This document shows, one piece after another, positions 1 through 10,569 of a stretch of DNA of 64,000 nucleotides. A program made the position numbers and the translations under genes. Below the pieces are notes generated by a model, which saw nothing but the letters and a program-made list of their open reading frames with translations, was not told where the DNA came from and ran no database searches. Position 1 is the stretch's first letter. Each line of letters opens with the position of its first letter. Source of the DNA: Triglochin maritima (Eukaryota > Streptophyta > Magnoliopsida > Alismatales > Juncaginaceae); the NCBI GenBank assembly GCA_963682175.1, contig OY821784.1, forward strand, positions 25,153,621-25,217,620, read 5' to 3'.

Positions 1-542
1 TTAGTTGTTGTTTTTATTTGTCTTTATTTTAGTAATAAAATTCTGTCTTTTATTTCTTGTTTTTACTTTTCTTTTGTAATGCCTCTAGGACCCCTTCTTC
101 CTCCCTCCATGAGTTTCTAACTCTTTCCAAAGGGTGGAGGTGACGAATTTAGGGTGAAAAGAAGAGAATAAATGTTATTATTTTAAGTTCGTGATTAGTA
201 TATTTTGATTACTTGAGTTTGTGTTAAATCATTTATCATGTAATGCTTCGTAACTAACATAATTTATTATAAGTTTCTGAATTCTCTAATCTAAACCTTA
301 AATCTAAACCTCCACCCAACGGAATTCACTTCTTTGTTCTTGTTTTAGTTTTAATTGTTCTTGTTTCTTGCTTTAGATAATTAAAACCCAAAAAAATATA
401 AAAACCAACTTATTTCTCTCTCTTCCTTTCCCTTAATCGAAAATCACAAAAATAACAAGCTCTCTCCCTCCTTGTGTTCGACCCGTATTTGCCACGTCTT
501 CATTGACGCCGTGCACTTGCGGTATAAATTTAATTCTCATCA
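1..542 (+). mobile_element. 3' end of an Athila-type LTR, cut by the window edge
   Basis: The stretch ends in TCATCA, the expected right end of an LTR that starts TGATGA. Just before it lies the conserved LTR-end block (GTTCGACCCGTATTTGCC, then GTGCACTTGCGG) seen near the right end of the K LTR and in relaxed form in every gag-pro LTR here. No primer site follows. Instead the sequence runs straight into a different LTR end at 543, so the junction is a rearrangement. The start lies outside the window. No gene is seen. Confidence 0.5.
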
Positions 543-693
543 TGTAGTTTAGTATAACCAACCTTTCTCTCCTTTCTTTACCACTCGCCTTCGCACAAAC
601 CAAAAGTCGACACACCTCCCTGTGGATCAACCCGTATTTGCCACCGCTTCAACGCAGCCGTGCACTTGCGGTTTAAATAAAACGAATCAATCA
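543..693 (+). mobile_element. Element A: remnant of the 5' LTR (right end only)
   Basis: These ~150 bases match the right end of the gag-pro family LTR, including the GTCGACACACCTCCC block, GTGCACTTGCGG and the terminal AATCA. The primer-binding site of element A follows at 700. About 1.3 kb of LTR is missing on the left, where an Athila-type LTR end abuts, so element A has lost its 5' promoter. Confidence 0.65.
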
Positions 694-699
694 AGTTTT

Positions 700-717
700 T
701 GGCACCGTTGCCGGTGA
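700..717 (+). other. Element A primer-binding site (tRNA-Asp type, two mismatches)
   Basis: TGGCACCGTTGCCGGTGA lies six bases after the LTR end. It is complementary to the 3' end of plant tRNA-Asp as I recall it, except for two bases; element D carries the exact form. This is where minus-strand DNA synthesis would have been primed. Confidence 0.75.
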
Positions 718-1757
718 GGTGCTCTGTCCAGACCTTGGTTTGGACGATTCGAGTGGTTTTTAATTTTTTGTTTCCAGTTTTTCTTAGTTTCAGGGATCCT
801 AAAGCTCACGGGGAGGCTACTAGCGAAGTGGGACCATCTAAGCATCAACAAGGACCGCCAATCAGCGGTCTAGTGAGGGTGTCTTGCTTTCAAATTTGTT
901 CTGGTAGTTAGCTCTTTCATTTTTGTTATTTGGGAGCCCTATTTTGCATACTGTGACTTCTAGTTTGCTCCCAGATCATTAACCAATCCCCATTAATCAA
1001 CTTGGCCTTAAAATCCAAAGCAAAAGATTAGACGTTCTTATTTGTTTAGGTCACGCAACATGAACTTGACTTAGGCATATAGTCGTCTTTTCTCTTAGCT
1101 TTATCTTCAGTTGTTGAGCGCTGGCGTGAGGTACGAATTCCTACACTCATTTATGCATCTTGTATGCCCATGCATTAGTTACTAGGAATTGCATCAGGAC
1201 AAGAGTTAGTTGAGCGTTTTGATTGGAGCGATTGATTGCTAGATCTAGGATCAAAACGCTACTAAGGAGGGGCTGTCCCATAAAAGATAAGGTGGGGGAT
1301 TTCATCACCCTTTCCTTGGCCCCAAAAATCACTCTTAATCAAGCCTTAACTAAAAGCAAGTAGACATTGGCCCTAGGATTTTAGACGCACTAGGAGAGTA
1401 ATCTAATTGAGACTACCATGGCCTGATCGGCGTTGCCTACCTTGTCGATAGTAGGAAGTACTGGATCTCCGGATCTGGTATCACTTGCTGGGCATTGTGG
1501 TCCTCGTTGTAGGGAGGTGAGGCGTGTCGAGGCTAGTGACCTCGAAGTTTGGCGTCGTCTAGCCTAAAGACCCATAGCCTTAAGTTGTTTGAGCTGTGCT
1601 TGCTAGTTAGACTTCTACCTGATCCCATTACCCACGTTAGATCTAAGGATTCTTCCCTCCTCATCTGATTCCTCTCCTCATCTATTCTCTACGAGTAGTC
1701 TCCTCCTCTGAGTACACCTTCTGTTGTGTGTTTTTTAGAGTCGAGTCGAGCATTTTT
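718..1757 (+). other. Element A untranslated leader
   Basis: Non-coding leader between primer site and gag. It holds one imperfect copy of the 18-bp palindrome at 853-870 and a very conserved block at 1261-1314 that is nearly identical in elements C and D, although A belongs to a different subfamily. The second half (about 1380-1560) also keeps phrases shared with C and D. No upstream ORF looks convincing. Confidence 0.7.
853..870 (+). repeat. 18-bp palindrome, leader copy of element A
   Basis: GACCGCCAATCAGCGGTC: the outer six bases pair perfectly and the centre is degenerate. Elements C and D carry two copies at the equivalent leader position, A only one. Confidence 0.8.
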
Positions 1758-4700
1758 ATGCGAGGTTGGGCTTGTACTGGTGAGAGCGCTCGACTAGAGA
1801 GAGTGCATTCTTCTGAGATGGACGACCTTGGTGATCAACCATCTCCGCCTCATGTTCCTTTGCAGCATGAGGCCGAGTCGTCTCGTGGTGATGGGGGAGA
1901 CCGGGTTCCATACATGGATTACCTTGGTCCTCTCCCACCACCACTTAGACCTCCTTCTCCTCCTCCTCTGACTCGAGAGGAAGGGAGATTTTGTAAGGAT
2001 CGAGTTCTTGGTGCACCACCACCTGTAGCTCGACAGGATAGACTGATGACTTTGTGGGAGTGGACCCATCCTGTTCGGGCCGCGCAACCTTCTTGCATAG
2101 TTCTTCCCCCTGCTCGTAGGAACAACTATGAGCTGAAACCACAATATGTGAGCATGCTTCCAACCTTTACTGCCAATAAGGAGGATCCATATATTTTTAT
2201 ACGCGAATTCGAGGAAGTATGCTCCATGTTCAACCTTCAACAGCTTGACGAGGATTCAGTCTGGTTGAGGATAATTTCTTTCGCGTTGAAGGATAACACG
2301 AAGAAATGGATGTACAGCCTCCCGGCGAGCTCTATTCGGTCTTGGGATGACTTTGTGACCGTATTTCTGAAGTGATTTTTCCCTCAAACGAAAACTCAAC
2401 AGATACGGCACCAGATACATCAAATGTATCAGACTGAGACCGAGTCTTTTCATGGTTTCTTTGAGAGGTTCAAGGACCTTCTCCAGTAGTGCCCTCATGA
2501 TGGACTTCAGCTATGGCAGCTGTGCCAGATTGTTTATGAGGGCCTCAACTACAACACCCGCACATTGTTGGAGTCGATGTGTCAGGGTGACTTCCAAATG
2601 AAACCCATTGATGAGGCATGGGATACTTTTGAGTTAATGGCTGAACGCACCTTTGAGTGGGACACCATGAGAGAGCCACCAGCCGCCAGGTCTTCTGGTC
2701 GAGTTGGATCATAACAAGTTGAGTCATCTATCGCGTCTGAGGCGAAAATGGATGCTCTCATGCGTAGGATTGCAAGTTTAGAGTTGGACCGAGCCCCTGT
2801 AGCTCAGGTCACTACTCCCGGATGTGGTAGGTGTGGACTTATGGGCCATGATGACTTGGAATACGCTTACGCTCCAAGGGATACTGAGCATGCAAATGCA
2901 ATGTATCGACAGAGGTCCCGTAACGACCCGCACAGTCACTCCTACAACCCGGGATGGCGTAACCATCCTAACTTCTCTTGGGGGCCTACTGGGGGTAACG
3001 GTCGGAGCTCCCACGCTCAACCTCCACCTTATCCACCTCCACGCCCATCGGCGACCTACCAACCTCCACATTATAGGTCTCAGAACCATAATTACCAACC
3101 TCCTCAGACCTCATCGTTAGGTTATTCTAACCAAACTCCACCACCCCAACGGGTTGACTCGAAGGACCCCACTCTTGAATAAACCCTTCGAGCGTTCATT
3201 CAGAGCACACAATCGATGTTTGTGGCCAGCAACAATTCGGTCAAAGCATTGGAAATGCAAGTTAGCCAGTTGTCTAATCAGCTCCATGAACGCGAGAAGG
3301 GACAATTACCGAGTCAACCTGAGGTGAATCCTCGGGGTACCCATTCTCAAGGAAGGCCACCTGTACCTCATGCTACCTCTAAACCGACCGATCATATTAA
3401 TGTGATTCATACTTTGAGGTCTGGTAAGGAGGTGGATAACCACATTGGGGTGCCTTCCTTGTCATCACCATCTCTTGGTGTCACCAGACCTGCGGTGATA
3501 CCTTCATCTCTGAGGGAGACGGATCCTGAGGTTCCATCCACCACTACTTCCAGGAAGGAGCCTGATCTTGAGGTTCCTTCTACATTTCCTTCGACAATGG
3601 GGCCGAACCCTAAGGTCCCCTTGTGTCCTTTTGTGTCAACGGAATCAGATTCTGAGGTCCCCACTCATTCTTCTTTGGACCAGAATTCTGATGTTCCTTC
3701 GAACCTTTATGCCCCGAAGGCGCCATTCCCTGAGCGCCTTAAAAAGAAAACCTCTGATCAGCAAGACAAGATGCTTAAGATGTTTCGGCAAGTTAAGGTG
3801 GGCATCCCTCTATTTGAGGTGATTCAGCAATTGCAACCTTATACCAAGGTTCTCAAGGACTTGTGCACCAAGAAGAGAAAAACTCATGTTCCAAAGAAAG
3901 CTTTTCTTGTGGCTAACGTGAGTTCTTTGTTGCCACAACCCATGCAAGTCAAGTACAAGGACCCTGGCTGTCCTACTATCTCTTGTGTGATTGGTGATGT
4001 GTCCATACATCGAGCCTTATTGGACCTTGGTGCTTCTGTTAATCTTCTGCCATATTCTGTCTACGTCCCCCTCGGTCTTAGAGACCTCAAACAAACAAAG
4101 ACCACTCTTCAATTGGCTGATAGGTCTATGAAGTAACCGAAGGGTGTGGTGGAAGATGTGCTGATCAAAGTGGGAGAGTTCATTTATCCAGTCGACTTCT
4201 TTGTCTTGGATACTGAACCTGTGCCAAACCCACTTGGACAAATTCCTGTCATTCTGGGGTGACCATTCCTTGCAACTTCCAATGCATTGATCAATTGTCG
4301 CAATGGTCTGATGCGCTTGACTTATGGTAGTCAATGCGCTGATTTCAACATCTTCACCATCGGCAAGAAGCCAAGTGACTTCAATGACCCTGTTGGGGTC
4401 AACCTTACCCAGGGTTTGGATGAAATTGAAGTTAAGGGCACCTTCAAGTACTTCAGAGAATTGTTCGATGGAAATCCTGAAGGTGGTGAAGATGTTTTAC
4501 CTGGGCTGGCACAAGAGGGTGCCTTATGTTCTGATCACGTGGCCTCAATGCCACCTCCTTTTGATCTTGTGGCCCTTGAGCTCCATTCTTCTGATAATGT
4601 GGCCTTTGAGCCACTTCCTTTTGATCACATGGCCCTTGAGCCACATCCTTTTGATCACGTGCCTTTTGAGGCACATGATACTATTTTTATGGTCTCTGGG

Positions 4701-4952
4701 CCACATGCTCTTCATTCTGTATTTGCTGAGGACCCCATGTGGGTTAAGGATCAACCACCTGATACCCTTCAACCTGATAGAGGTTCACCTCTCATTCATG
4801 CCTCCTCTTTTCCTAACTCTCAAGAGGTATCGAACGACCACAATGTATATAAGGGTGTCAGGTGGTCAAGCAATTCTGTTTTGTATGTTGCGAGCCCATG
4901 CATGCGCATTTCTGGCTCGAGAGATGGTGGGTTCCCTTTTCATGTCCCTTGA
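1758..4952 (+). pseudogene. Element A gag-protease polyprotein, subfamily 1, six in-frame stops
   Basis: Gag forms the retrotransposon particle and protease would cut the polyprotein. I start at the ATG at 1758. The retrotransposon gag domain covers roughly 2130-2640 (YIFIREFEEVCSMF). A zinc knuckle follows near 2820 as CGRCGLMGH, but its last Cys is Tyr (CX2CX4HX4Y). The retropepsin-like site DLGASVNLLP lies near 4024-4053. After the protease comes an acidic tail with 30-bp repeats; no RT or integrase follows. The frame never shifts over 3.2 kb, but six stops interrupt it: 2373 (TGA), 2487 (TAG), 2712, 3180 and 4134 (TAA), 4260 (TGA). Compared with H, the tail has lost a segment near 4880. 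Family: Athila-like Ty3/gypsy gag-pro, non-autonomous. The element call is firm; the start codon is inferred. Confidence 0.85.
4527..4676 (+). repeat. Five tandem 30-bp coding repeats in the gag-pro tail
   Basis: Five in-frame units of ten residues follow the pattern (P/S)(F/S)D-x-V-A-x-E-P-x, e.g. PFDHMALEPH. The same place in element H (about 47155-47220) has two units, so the number changes by whole codons. The function of this acidic, proline-rich stretch is unknown. Confidence 0.8.
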
Positions 4953-5265
4953 CATATGAAGATTGAACCCTATTGTTGTACATAGTTAAAAAAAAGAAAA
5001 AAAAAAAATAAGAAGAAGACTCCTTCAGTAAGCATCTCACAGGTTTTGAGGGAAGAAGGCTCCAACCCTTGAGTATTTGGGCTCCAATTCTTTCACGTAT
5101 TTGTATCCCTTCCTTAGCATCTCACAGGTTTTGAGGGAATTTGGGTTGTGTCCATCAACATAGCCAGGCACTTCCCTGCGTACTTCACGTTGGTGAGATC
5201 TATTCTTTTTCATGCATAAATCGATGTAGTCTTTTGCTCACATTCATTGAGGATAATGCATGAAG

Positions 5266-5280
5266 TAGGTGTGGGGGGGT
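5266..5280 (+). promoter_or_regulatory. Internal polypurine-tract-like block, element A
   Basis: TAGGTGTGGGGGGGT repeats the core of the terminal polypurine tract (TAGGTGTGGGGG) about 1.25 kb upstream of the LTR. The same block recurs in C (31736), D (25213), G (43851), H (48020) and I (55643). It may prime a second plus strand; that is inference. Confidence 0.5.
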
Positions 5281-6379
5281 GTTTTACGTGTGTACATAGT
5301 TGAGTCTTTTCCTTTGTTTTTTGTTTTCTTTTGTGTGTATTGATAGGGTCATGTTAGTGTGCTGCATTTAATATCGATATATCTACTTGCCATGATCCTT
5401 GGGTGACTTGTCTTCTTTTGCTTGCCTAGTGCCTTAAATATTTCAAATTTCTTTCAAAATCTTCATGTATTTGCGAAAGAAAATGTTTTGTTGGTTTCAC
5501 GTGTGTTTAGCATGTGCAAAACCGTTGAGAGGCAAAGTAAAAAGAATGCTCCCAAAATTGTCTTGAACATGATGCATTAGGATATCTAGTACAGTGGCTT
5601 TAGGATTTATCGAGTCGTTTGGATGCACCCCAATTTTCCCTTGGGGGTGAGTAATCATGGGGTTTCAGTGCTCAAACATCTAAAGAAGTCCATATTGAAC
5701 CTAATGAGTCAATAATTCATGTCTGTTAACTTAAGGAAGTTTGTTGTAGTCAAGGACCCTTTAAATCTTGTTGTGAGACATTAAGTGTAGGGGTTTTGGT
5801 TCATGTGTAGATAAGAAATAAGTGAGTAGGTGTTCTCTCTTCTCGCACGGCTCCTATCACTGTTGAAAGTAGGTCTAAGGGGACTTTGTGCCTGGTGCTT
5901 TCGAGTCATCTGACTTGGGATGCGCCGGTCAAACTCCCATTACACGGGTGGTAGGGATTGCCCTATGTGGAGATTTGGGGAAAGGTTTACGTGATAGTGT
6001 AAGTCCTCATGGGCAATGATGCACGAAACCTGACCCTGGGAGAATGAAGCTCCAACTAAGAAAAAGAAAAAAAATAAATAAGAAAAGAAAAGAAACCAAA
6101 AGAAAGAAATGCAAATAAGAATCTTAATGGACTTTACACTTTGTATCACTTGAGGATGTTGAGGTTGTCCTTGTCTTTCACTTAATTCCTTATTTAACTT
6201 GCACGAATGGTTCATTAGGTTAGGAGTGTGGACTGATTACCTATATAGAGTCGGCCCGTAGGATTACCTCGTCCAATGATCGACAAAATTTGTCCAACGA
6301 GTCGAGTGTCTAGATTGAATAATGCATCTTGTTTCGATTTTGTGGGTATATCCGCTGAAAACCCTCGGGAGACAACACT

Positions 6380-6399
6380 CCTCCTTGGAAAAAAGGAGG
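6380..6399 (+). ncRNA. GNRA-tetraloop hairpin, element A (loop GAAA)
   Basis: CCTCCTTGGAAAAAAGGAGG folds as an 8-bp stem with loop GAAA; the loop-closing pair is a G-A mismatch. Five other copies keep the stem and always have a GNRA loop. Probably a cis-acting RNA structure of the element transcript, not a separate gene. Confidence 0.7.
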
Positions 6400-6411
6400 T
6401 TTAACGGCTTG

Positions 6412-6458
6412 TTGCACGTGCTAAGTGCAACCGTGATTCCTACGAAAGTGAGTTAGGA
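6412..6458 (+). ncRNA. Two further hairpins before the polypurine tract, element A
   Basis: TTGCAC...GTGCAA (6412-6430, seven-base loop) and TCCTA...TAGGA (6438-6458) are short stems in a block strongly conserved in all copies, including K. Together with the GNRA hairpin they make an ~80-nt structured segment. Confidence 0.55.
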
Positions 6459-6517
6459 TTTCTTGTCTCTCGTTTGCTTTTCTATTTCTTTGTTTTGCTC
6501 TGCACTAGCAAAAACTT

Positions 6518-6532
6518 AGGTGTGGGGGTATT
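6518..6532 (+). other. Element A polypurine tract
   Basis: AGGTGTGGGGGTATT directly precedes the LTR start TGATTGACATC at 6533. This is the plus-strand primer site for reverse transcription and fixes the left edge of the 3' LTR. Confidence 0.8.
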
Positions 6533-7394
6533 TGATTGACATCATTTCATGCTTATATTTGTACCTTATATCCATTATCTTACACCAAAGCAATGATACA
6601 TTACGAGTTTTATGTTTGAATTTCAGAAATAAAGAGGTTTGAAGAGAAGAGACATGAAAGGACCCAAAAACATGGAAAAAGGCCTTAATTGTGAGACCTG
6701 GGGACTAAGATGCAAAGGAGAATGACCTGAACGTAAGACCGAAGGACCTAAGAGCAAAACAGAAAACTCCACACCATCATGGGGAGTATTTTGACAATTC
6801 GATTCGGGTTGGAGCTCCAATAAACAAAGTAGTTGCATCCAAGTCCAACAAATACATCAAGCAAAGCCAACTTGAAAACCAGATGGATCCGGATCTTATA
6901 GACCGCCAATTGTAGGTCTTGGACCGCTAATTGGTGGTCCAGATAGCTCTGGATCTGCTAATATTTCGGGAGCACGTCTGTTAGTGTATGCTTAGTCTAT
7001 TTTTGGTATTTGTTTAGTCCCACATTGGGGGATTGTCCCGGATTACCTTTTTCTATGGCTATAAATAGAACATTCCTTCCTCTCATGTATCATATCTCTC
7101 TTGGTGGCCTTCTTCCCTACTAAGAGTGAAGCCTTGAAGCAAAGCTCCGGTGGAGGAAGGGCTACTTGTAATTTGGAGTGAGTAATAATAGAAGTTTTGT
7201 AGTTAATTGTTGTTTGCTTTAGTTTTTACATTGCTTAGCTAATTTCGATTTACATGTCTTGCATGTTTCTTTAGTCTCATGTTCTTTTAGTTCCTTTAAT
7301 GTTTCTTGCTTGCTTAGATTAATTTCATTTCAGTATTATGCTTCATCTTGTTAAGATAGTTAGTGTAATGAGTAGTGAGTAGATCCAATTGGGG
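6533..7394 (+). mobile_element. Element A 3' LTR, truncated
   Basis: Starts TGATTGACATC and follows the family LTR through the palindrome pair (6901-6939), the USE-like GTCCCACATTG (about 7018) and TATAAATAG (7060-7068). It stops in the middle of the conserved GTGAGTAG...GGGG block near 7394. The last ~600 bases are gone and K sequence follows, joined at a short GGGG/GGTTTAAC overlap. Confidence 0.75.
6901..6939 (+). repeat. Palindrome pair in the element A 3' LTR
   Basis: Two degenerate copies of the 18-bp palindrome (6901-6918 and 6922-6939), starting 21 bases apart. Confidence 0.8.
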
Positions 7395-7544
7395 TTTAAC
7401 TGCTTGTTTCACATGCTAAGTGCAACCGTGATTCCTACGAAAATGAGTTAGGATTTCATGTTTGTTTGTTTGTTGGTTGGTTTGTATTTTTTATTTTTTA
7501 TTTTGTTTTGCTCTGGACTACCAAAAGATATGTATGGTGGTATT
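7395..7544 (+). mobile_element. Element K: last part of a 3' region and polypurine tract
   Basis: The block from GGTTTAAC through the CACATGCTAAGTGCAA hairpin and TCCTACGAAAATGAGTTAGGA is the same one found just before the polypurine tract of the gag-pro elements. It is followed by a weak tract (GTATGGTGGTATT) and an Athila-type LTR. This links the gag-pro family 3' end to an LTR of another type. Confidence 0.6.
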
Positions 7545-7705
7545 TGATGAGTATCATAATTTACCATTTTTACCTTCACTATTATCTTATTTTTGTATTT
7601 GAATAATGGCATGTCGAGTGTTTTGTTTTCATTTTGTAGGTTGGAAGAAAATAGATACAATTGCTGAAAATTTTGAAAAGTGGAAGGACTTAAATGCAAA
7701 ATCTG

Positions 7706-7726
7706 ATATATATATATATATATATA
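7706..7726. repeat. TA dinucleotide microsatellite
   Basis: About ten TA repeats inside the K LTR. Confidence 0.9.
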
Positions 7727-8246
7727 GTAAAATTTGAAGGGTATGATACCAGAAATCCACTCCACATATTTATGCTCATTATTGTGCTAAAAATTGATGG
7801 GAAAATACTCAAATTATTGATGCAAATTCGGATTATGCAACCAACATCAAATATGAAAATTTGGATAAGGAAAGTCTGGAGTCCCAACACATGCGACTTA
7901 TTTTGCTTATAACATGCACATCCAAATTCCAAATTTGATGATTCTAGATCCGTTGGAAAGAAATTTTAAAGACTAAAATATTAGTTTCACGTAAGACATG
8001 CGACATTCTGATTTTATGAGGGTGAAAAATGCATATCAAGACAAATGTGTTGGGAAACCAGACAATCGACAGAGCAGCAGTAATTTGTGCATAACTTTCT
8101 CATCCAAAATTGAACTCAGTGATTCAAGGGGTATTATAAAGATATTTGGAGGGATCATGATTTTTGTTGTCATACAATGTTCCAAATTCAACGTTTCAAG
8201 GGTCAAACGGGGATGAAAGATAGCTGACCTGGGAGAGACAGAACTC

Positions 8247-8255
8247 TATATAAAG
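8247..8255 (+). promoter_or_regulatory. TATA box of the K LTR
   Basis: TATATAAAG, followed ~30 bases later by a plausible transcription start region. Confidence 0.5.
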
Positions 8256-8756
8256 CTTTCTATGGGGAGAGAGTTTCATGTTGTATGTACTTGGTTTTTA
8301 TTTTATTATTAGCTAAATAATTTTTCTCTTTTCTTCTCATGTCTCTTGTCTTCTTTTTATGTTTTCTTTCATCATGTGTAACTAAATCCATCTCTTGGAA
8401 GGTGGAAATATGATCTAGGATGAATTAAGAATTGGGGGTGCAATCATGTTAATATTTTGATTTGTTATTACTTTTGCCAATTCGCTTGAAAGAGATAGAT
8501 GATTTATAACTAGTTGATAGGTTAATGTTACTTATAAGTTTCTTAATCTCTGCTTAGAATTATATCGTCACTTTTTTGCTTGCAAGAATTTGTGAAGTGT
8601 AACTAGATCTAGGTTAGTTGTAGTTTCATGGTTTGATAGTCTAATCACTCCAAGTCATGCTTACAAAACCTAATCTCATGTGCTTAATGAAATGTGCAAC
8701 ACCTTTAACTTTTAACTTAAACAAACTCTACTTGCTTAGTTCTAATAACTTTTAAA

Positions 8757-10286
8757 TGTTGGATCGTATGTATGGCTTAGTTCTAATAACTTTTAACATA
8801 AACAAACTCTACTTGCTTAACAATCAAAGATGCAGTGGAAATTAAAAATAAAACAAACAAGTAAAGTAAATATTGCAAACCACAAAGGCACCAATCGATT
8901 TTTATAGAGGTTCGACCTCCCGCCCATTTCCTCTTTTGTAAGGTCCACTCGATCTCCCTCGAGCTCCGCCAACGTCTTCACTATAAATCTCTTTCCGGGG
9001 TGAGATTAAGCCTTTACACCACAACCTTCTGTGAACAACCCTCGCTAGCTTGATTTTCTTCCTCTCACAACCCGAGAGGGATACTTCGGGCTTTCACCGA
9101 AGTCCTTTCTTCTTTACAAACAAAGTTTGAGTGGATCACTCACTCTCTAACTTGAACACACTTAGAGTATGATAGGATCAATTGATCTAAGATGTGGAAG
9201 TTTAGCTTGGAGAGTAGGAATTAGGGAATGGGACACTTGGAGTTTTCTCTTAGGTGTATATGAAAAATAGAAGTGTAAGAGTTATGTAATTGTGTCAAGG
9301 AAACACCTATTTATAAGTTGTAAGTGAGTTATAGCCGTTGGGATGAAATGGGTAAGTGATTGTGTAAGAAACACAAAGTAGTGAAGTTTAGGACACATTT
9401 CAGAACAAAATCGGTTCACCGAATTGAGTATGTCGGTCGACCAGTTGGTCAAATCTGGCTACAACTTAAGTTCACTTAAGTGAACGGTAGAACTAAAGTT
9501 TTGGTTGGGTCGACTGTTCAGGGGTTTTTGTCTGGAAAAAGATGGATCGGTCAAACTAAGCAAAAGGTCTATTTCGCATGAAATTTCCAGGTAGTTTGGG
9601 TTCAAGGAGAAATTGTGTTTCGGTCGACCAAGATCTAAGAGACGTTCAACTGGAAACTTCCAGAGATTTCAGGGTGACCAAAGTTTGTTTGATCGGTCGA
9701 CCGCTAGGTAAGTTTCGGTCGACTAGAAGTTTGGTAAGTTTGGGTTTTTGGAAAATCCAACCGTTGTAGAAAACGACAAGTCTAACGGTCATGTGACACG
9801 TGTAGACGGTCGAACAAAAGGTATGAAATGGTCGACCGGTTTAACACTAGATTCTATAATAGAATAGACACACCCAATCAGTCAAAAGATGAACTCGTTC
9901 CGGTCGACTGATTTGGTCCTGGGAGTTCAAGTTTGGTTTAAGTGTTCTGGTTCTAGTTTGGGTGATCTATTGAAGTCCAATTGATGTGAAATTTTGTGTG
10001 TGACTTCTACAGGGAACCTAGTGTGTGTTTGAGTTGATTTTAGCTCATGTATGCTCAATTACACAATGTTCCTAAGACTCAAAAGAAATTAAGATTACAT
10101 GTCTTAAAAATAGCTTTAATTACATGTCTTGACTTCATTTCCCTGTTTCTTGAGTCTTGATCACCTGTAGAAGTTAGCACAATGAAATATATATGCTATG
10201 CAATATGTGTGCTACTCTACATTGATTATAATTAAGATTAGGTTGATGAAATCATCAAAACGTAGATTAAGGCAAAAAAGCCAACA
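8757..10286 (-). mobile_element. Solo LTR P1 (CGGTCGACCG-palindrome family)
   Basis: On the minus strand it starts TGTTGGCTTTTTTGCC and matches P2 (33892-35342) along its length. The left end TGTTGGATCGTATG corresponds to the P2 end CGATCCTACA. It carries several GGTCGAC-type motifs (e.g. near 9436, 9620, 9691, 9831). There is no internal region, so it is a solo LTR. No clean 5-bp duplication is visible because the left flank (about 8700-8830) is locally duplicated: CTCTACTTGCTTA and GTTCTAATAACTTTTAA each occur twice. Lineage unassigned; the TGTTGGC start would suit a Ty1/copia element. Confidence 0.75.
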
Positions 10287-10569
10287 CTTTCCCAATTCAT
10301 GGCAGTGCAAATGTTTTCACCTTCTAAGTGTTTCATCTAATTGTAATTTTTGATTGTATTCTTATTAAAAATACCCAAAAATAAATACGGTATCTTTTAA
10401 TCTCTTCACAAAACAAAATACCAATAATATCAACAACTATTGAATCTACCATCATCATTATTCGTGCTTCACTGAAAACTATAATCGACTGAAATTTGGA
10501 ACCTCTCCTTGTGTTCGACCCATTTGCTACACATTTCGTATGATTGGGGTTAAATTTTAAAATTCATCA

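Larger units (their letters stand above)
4953..6532 (+). other. Element A conserved non-coding 3' region
   Basis: About 1.6 kb between the gag-pro stop and the 3' LTR with no credible ORF, yet matched in C, D, G, H and I. In order: an A-rich tract (4987-5020), a polypurine-like block (5266-5280), a second A-rich tract (6060-6100), three predicted hairpins (6380-6458) and the terminal polypurine tract (6518-6530). In an autonomous Athila element this part of the genome would follow pol. Confidence 0.75.
7545..10569 (+). mobile_element. Element K LTR (Athila type, TGATGA...TCATCA), split by solo LTR P1
   Basis: Starts TGATGAGTATC and ends ATTCATCA; the matching TGATGA/TCATCA ends are typical of Athila LTRs. 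Without P1 (8757-10286) it is about 1.5 kb. A TATA box (TATATAAAG) lies at 8247-8255 and a TA microsatellite at 7706-7726. The right end near 10500 keeps GTGTTCGACCCATTTGC. It abuts an integrase remnant on the minus strand. No gene is seen; short ORFs inside are chance. Confidence 0.6.

Noticed and set aside
1794..2240. 148-codon minus-strand frame opposite gag
   Set aside because: Antisense shadow of the proline-rich gag start; no similarity recognised.
4324..4959. 211-codon frame overlapping gag-pro of A
   Set aside because: Shadow in another frame of the tandem repeats; the real frame shows the protease and tail homology.
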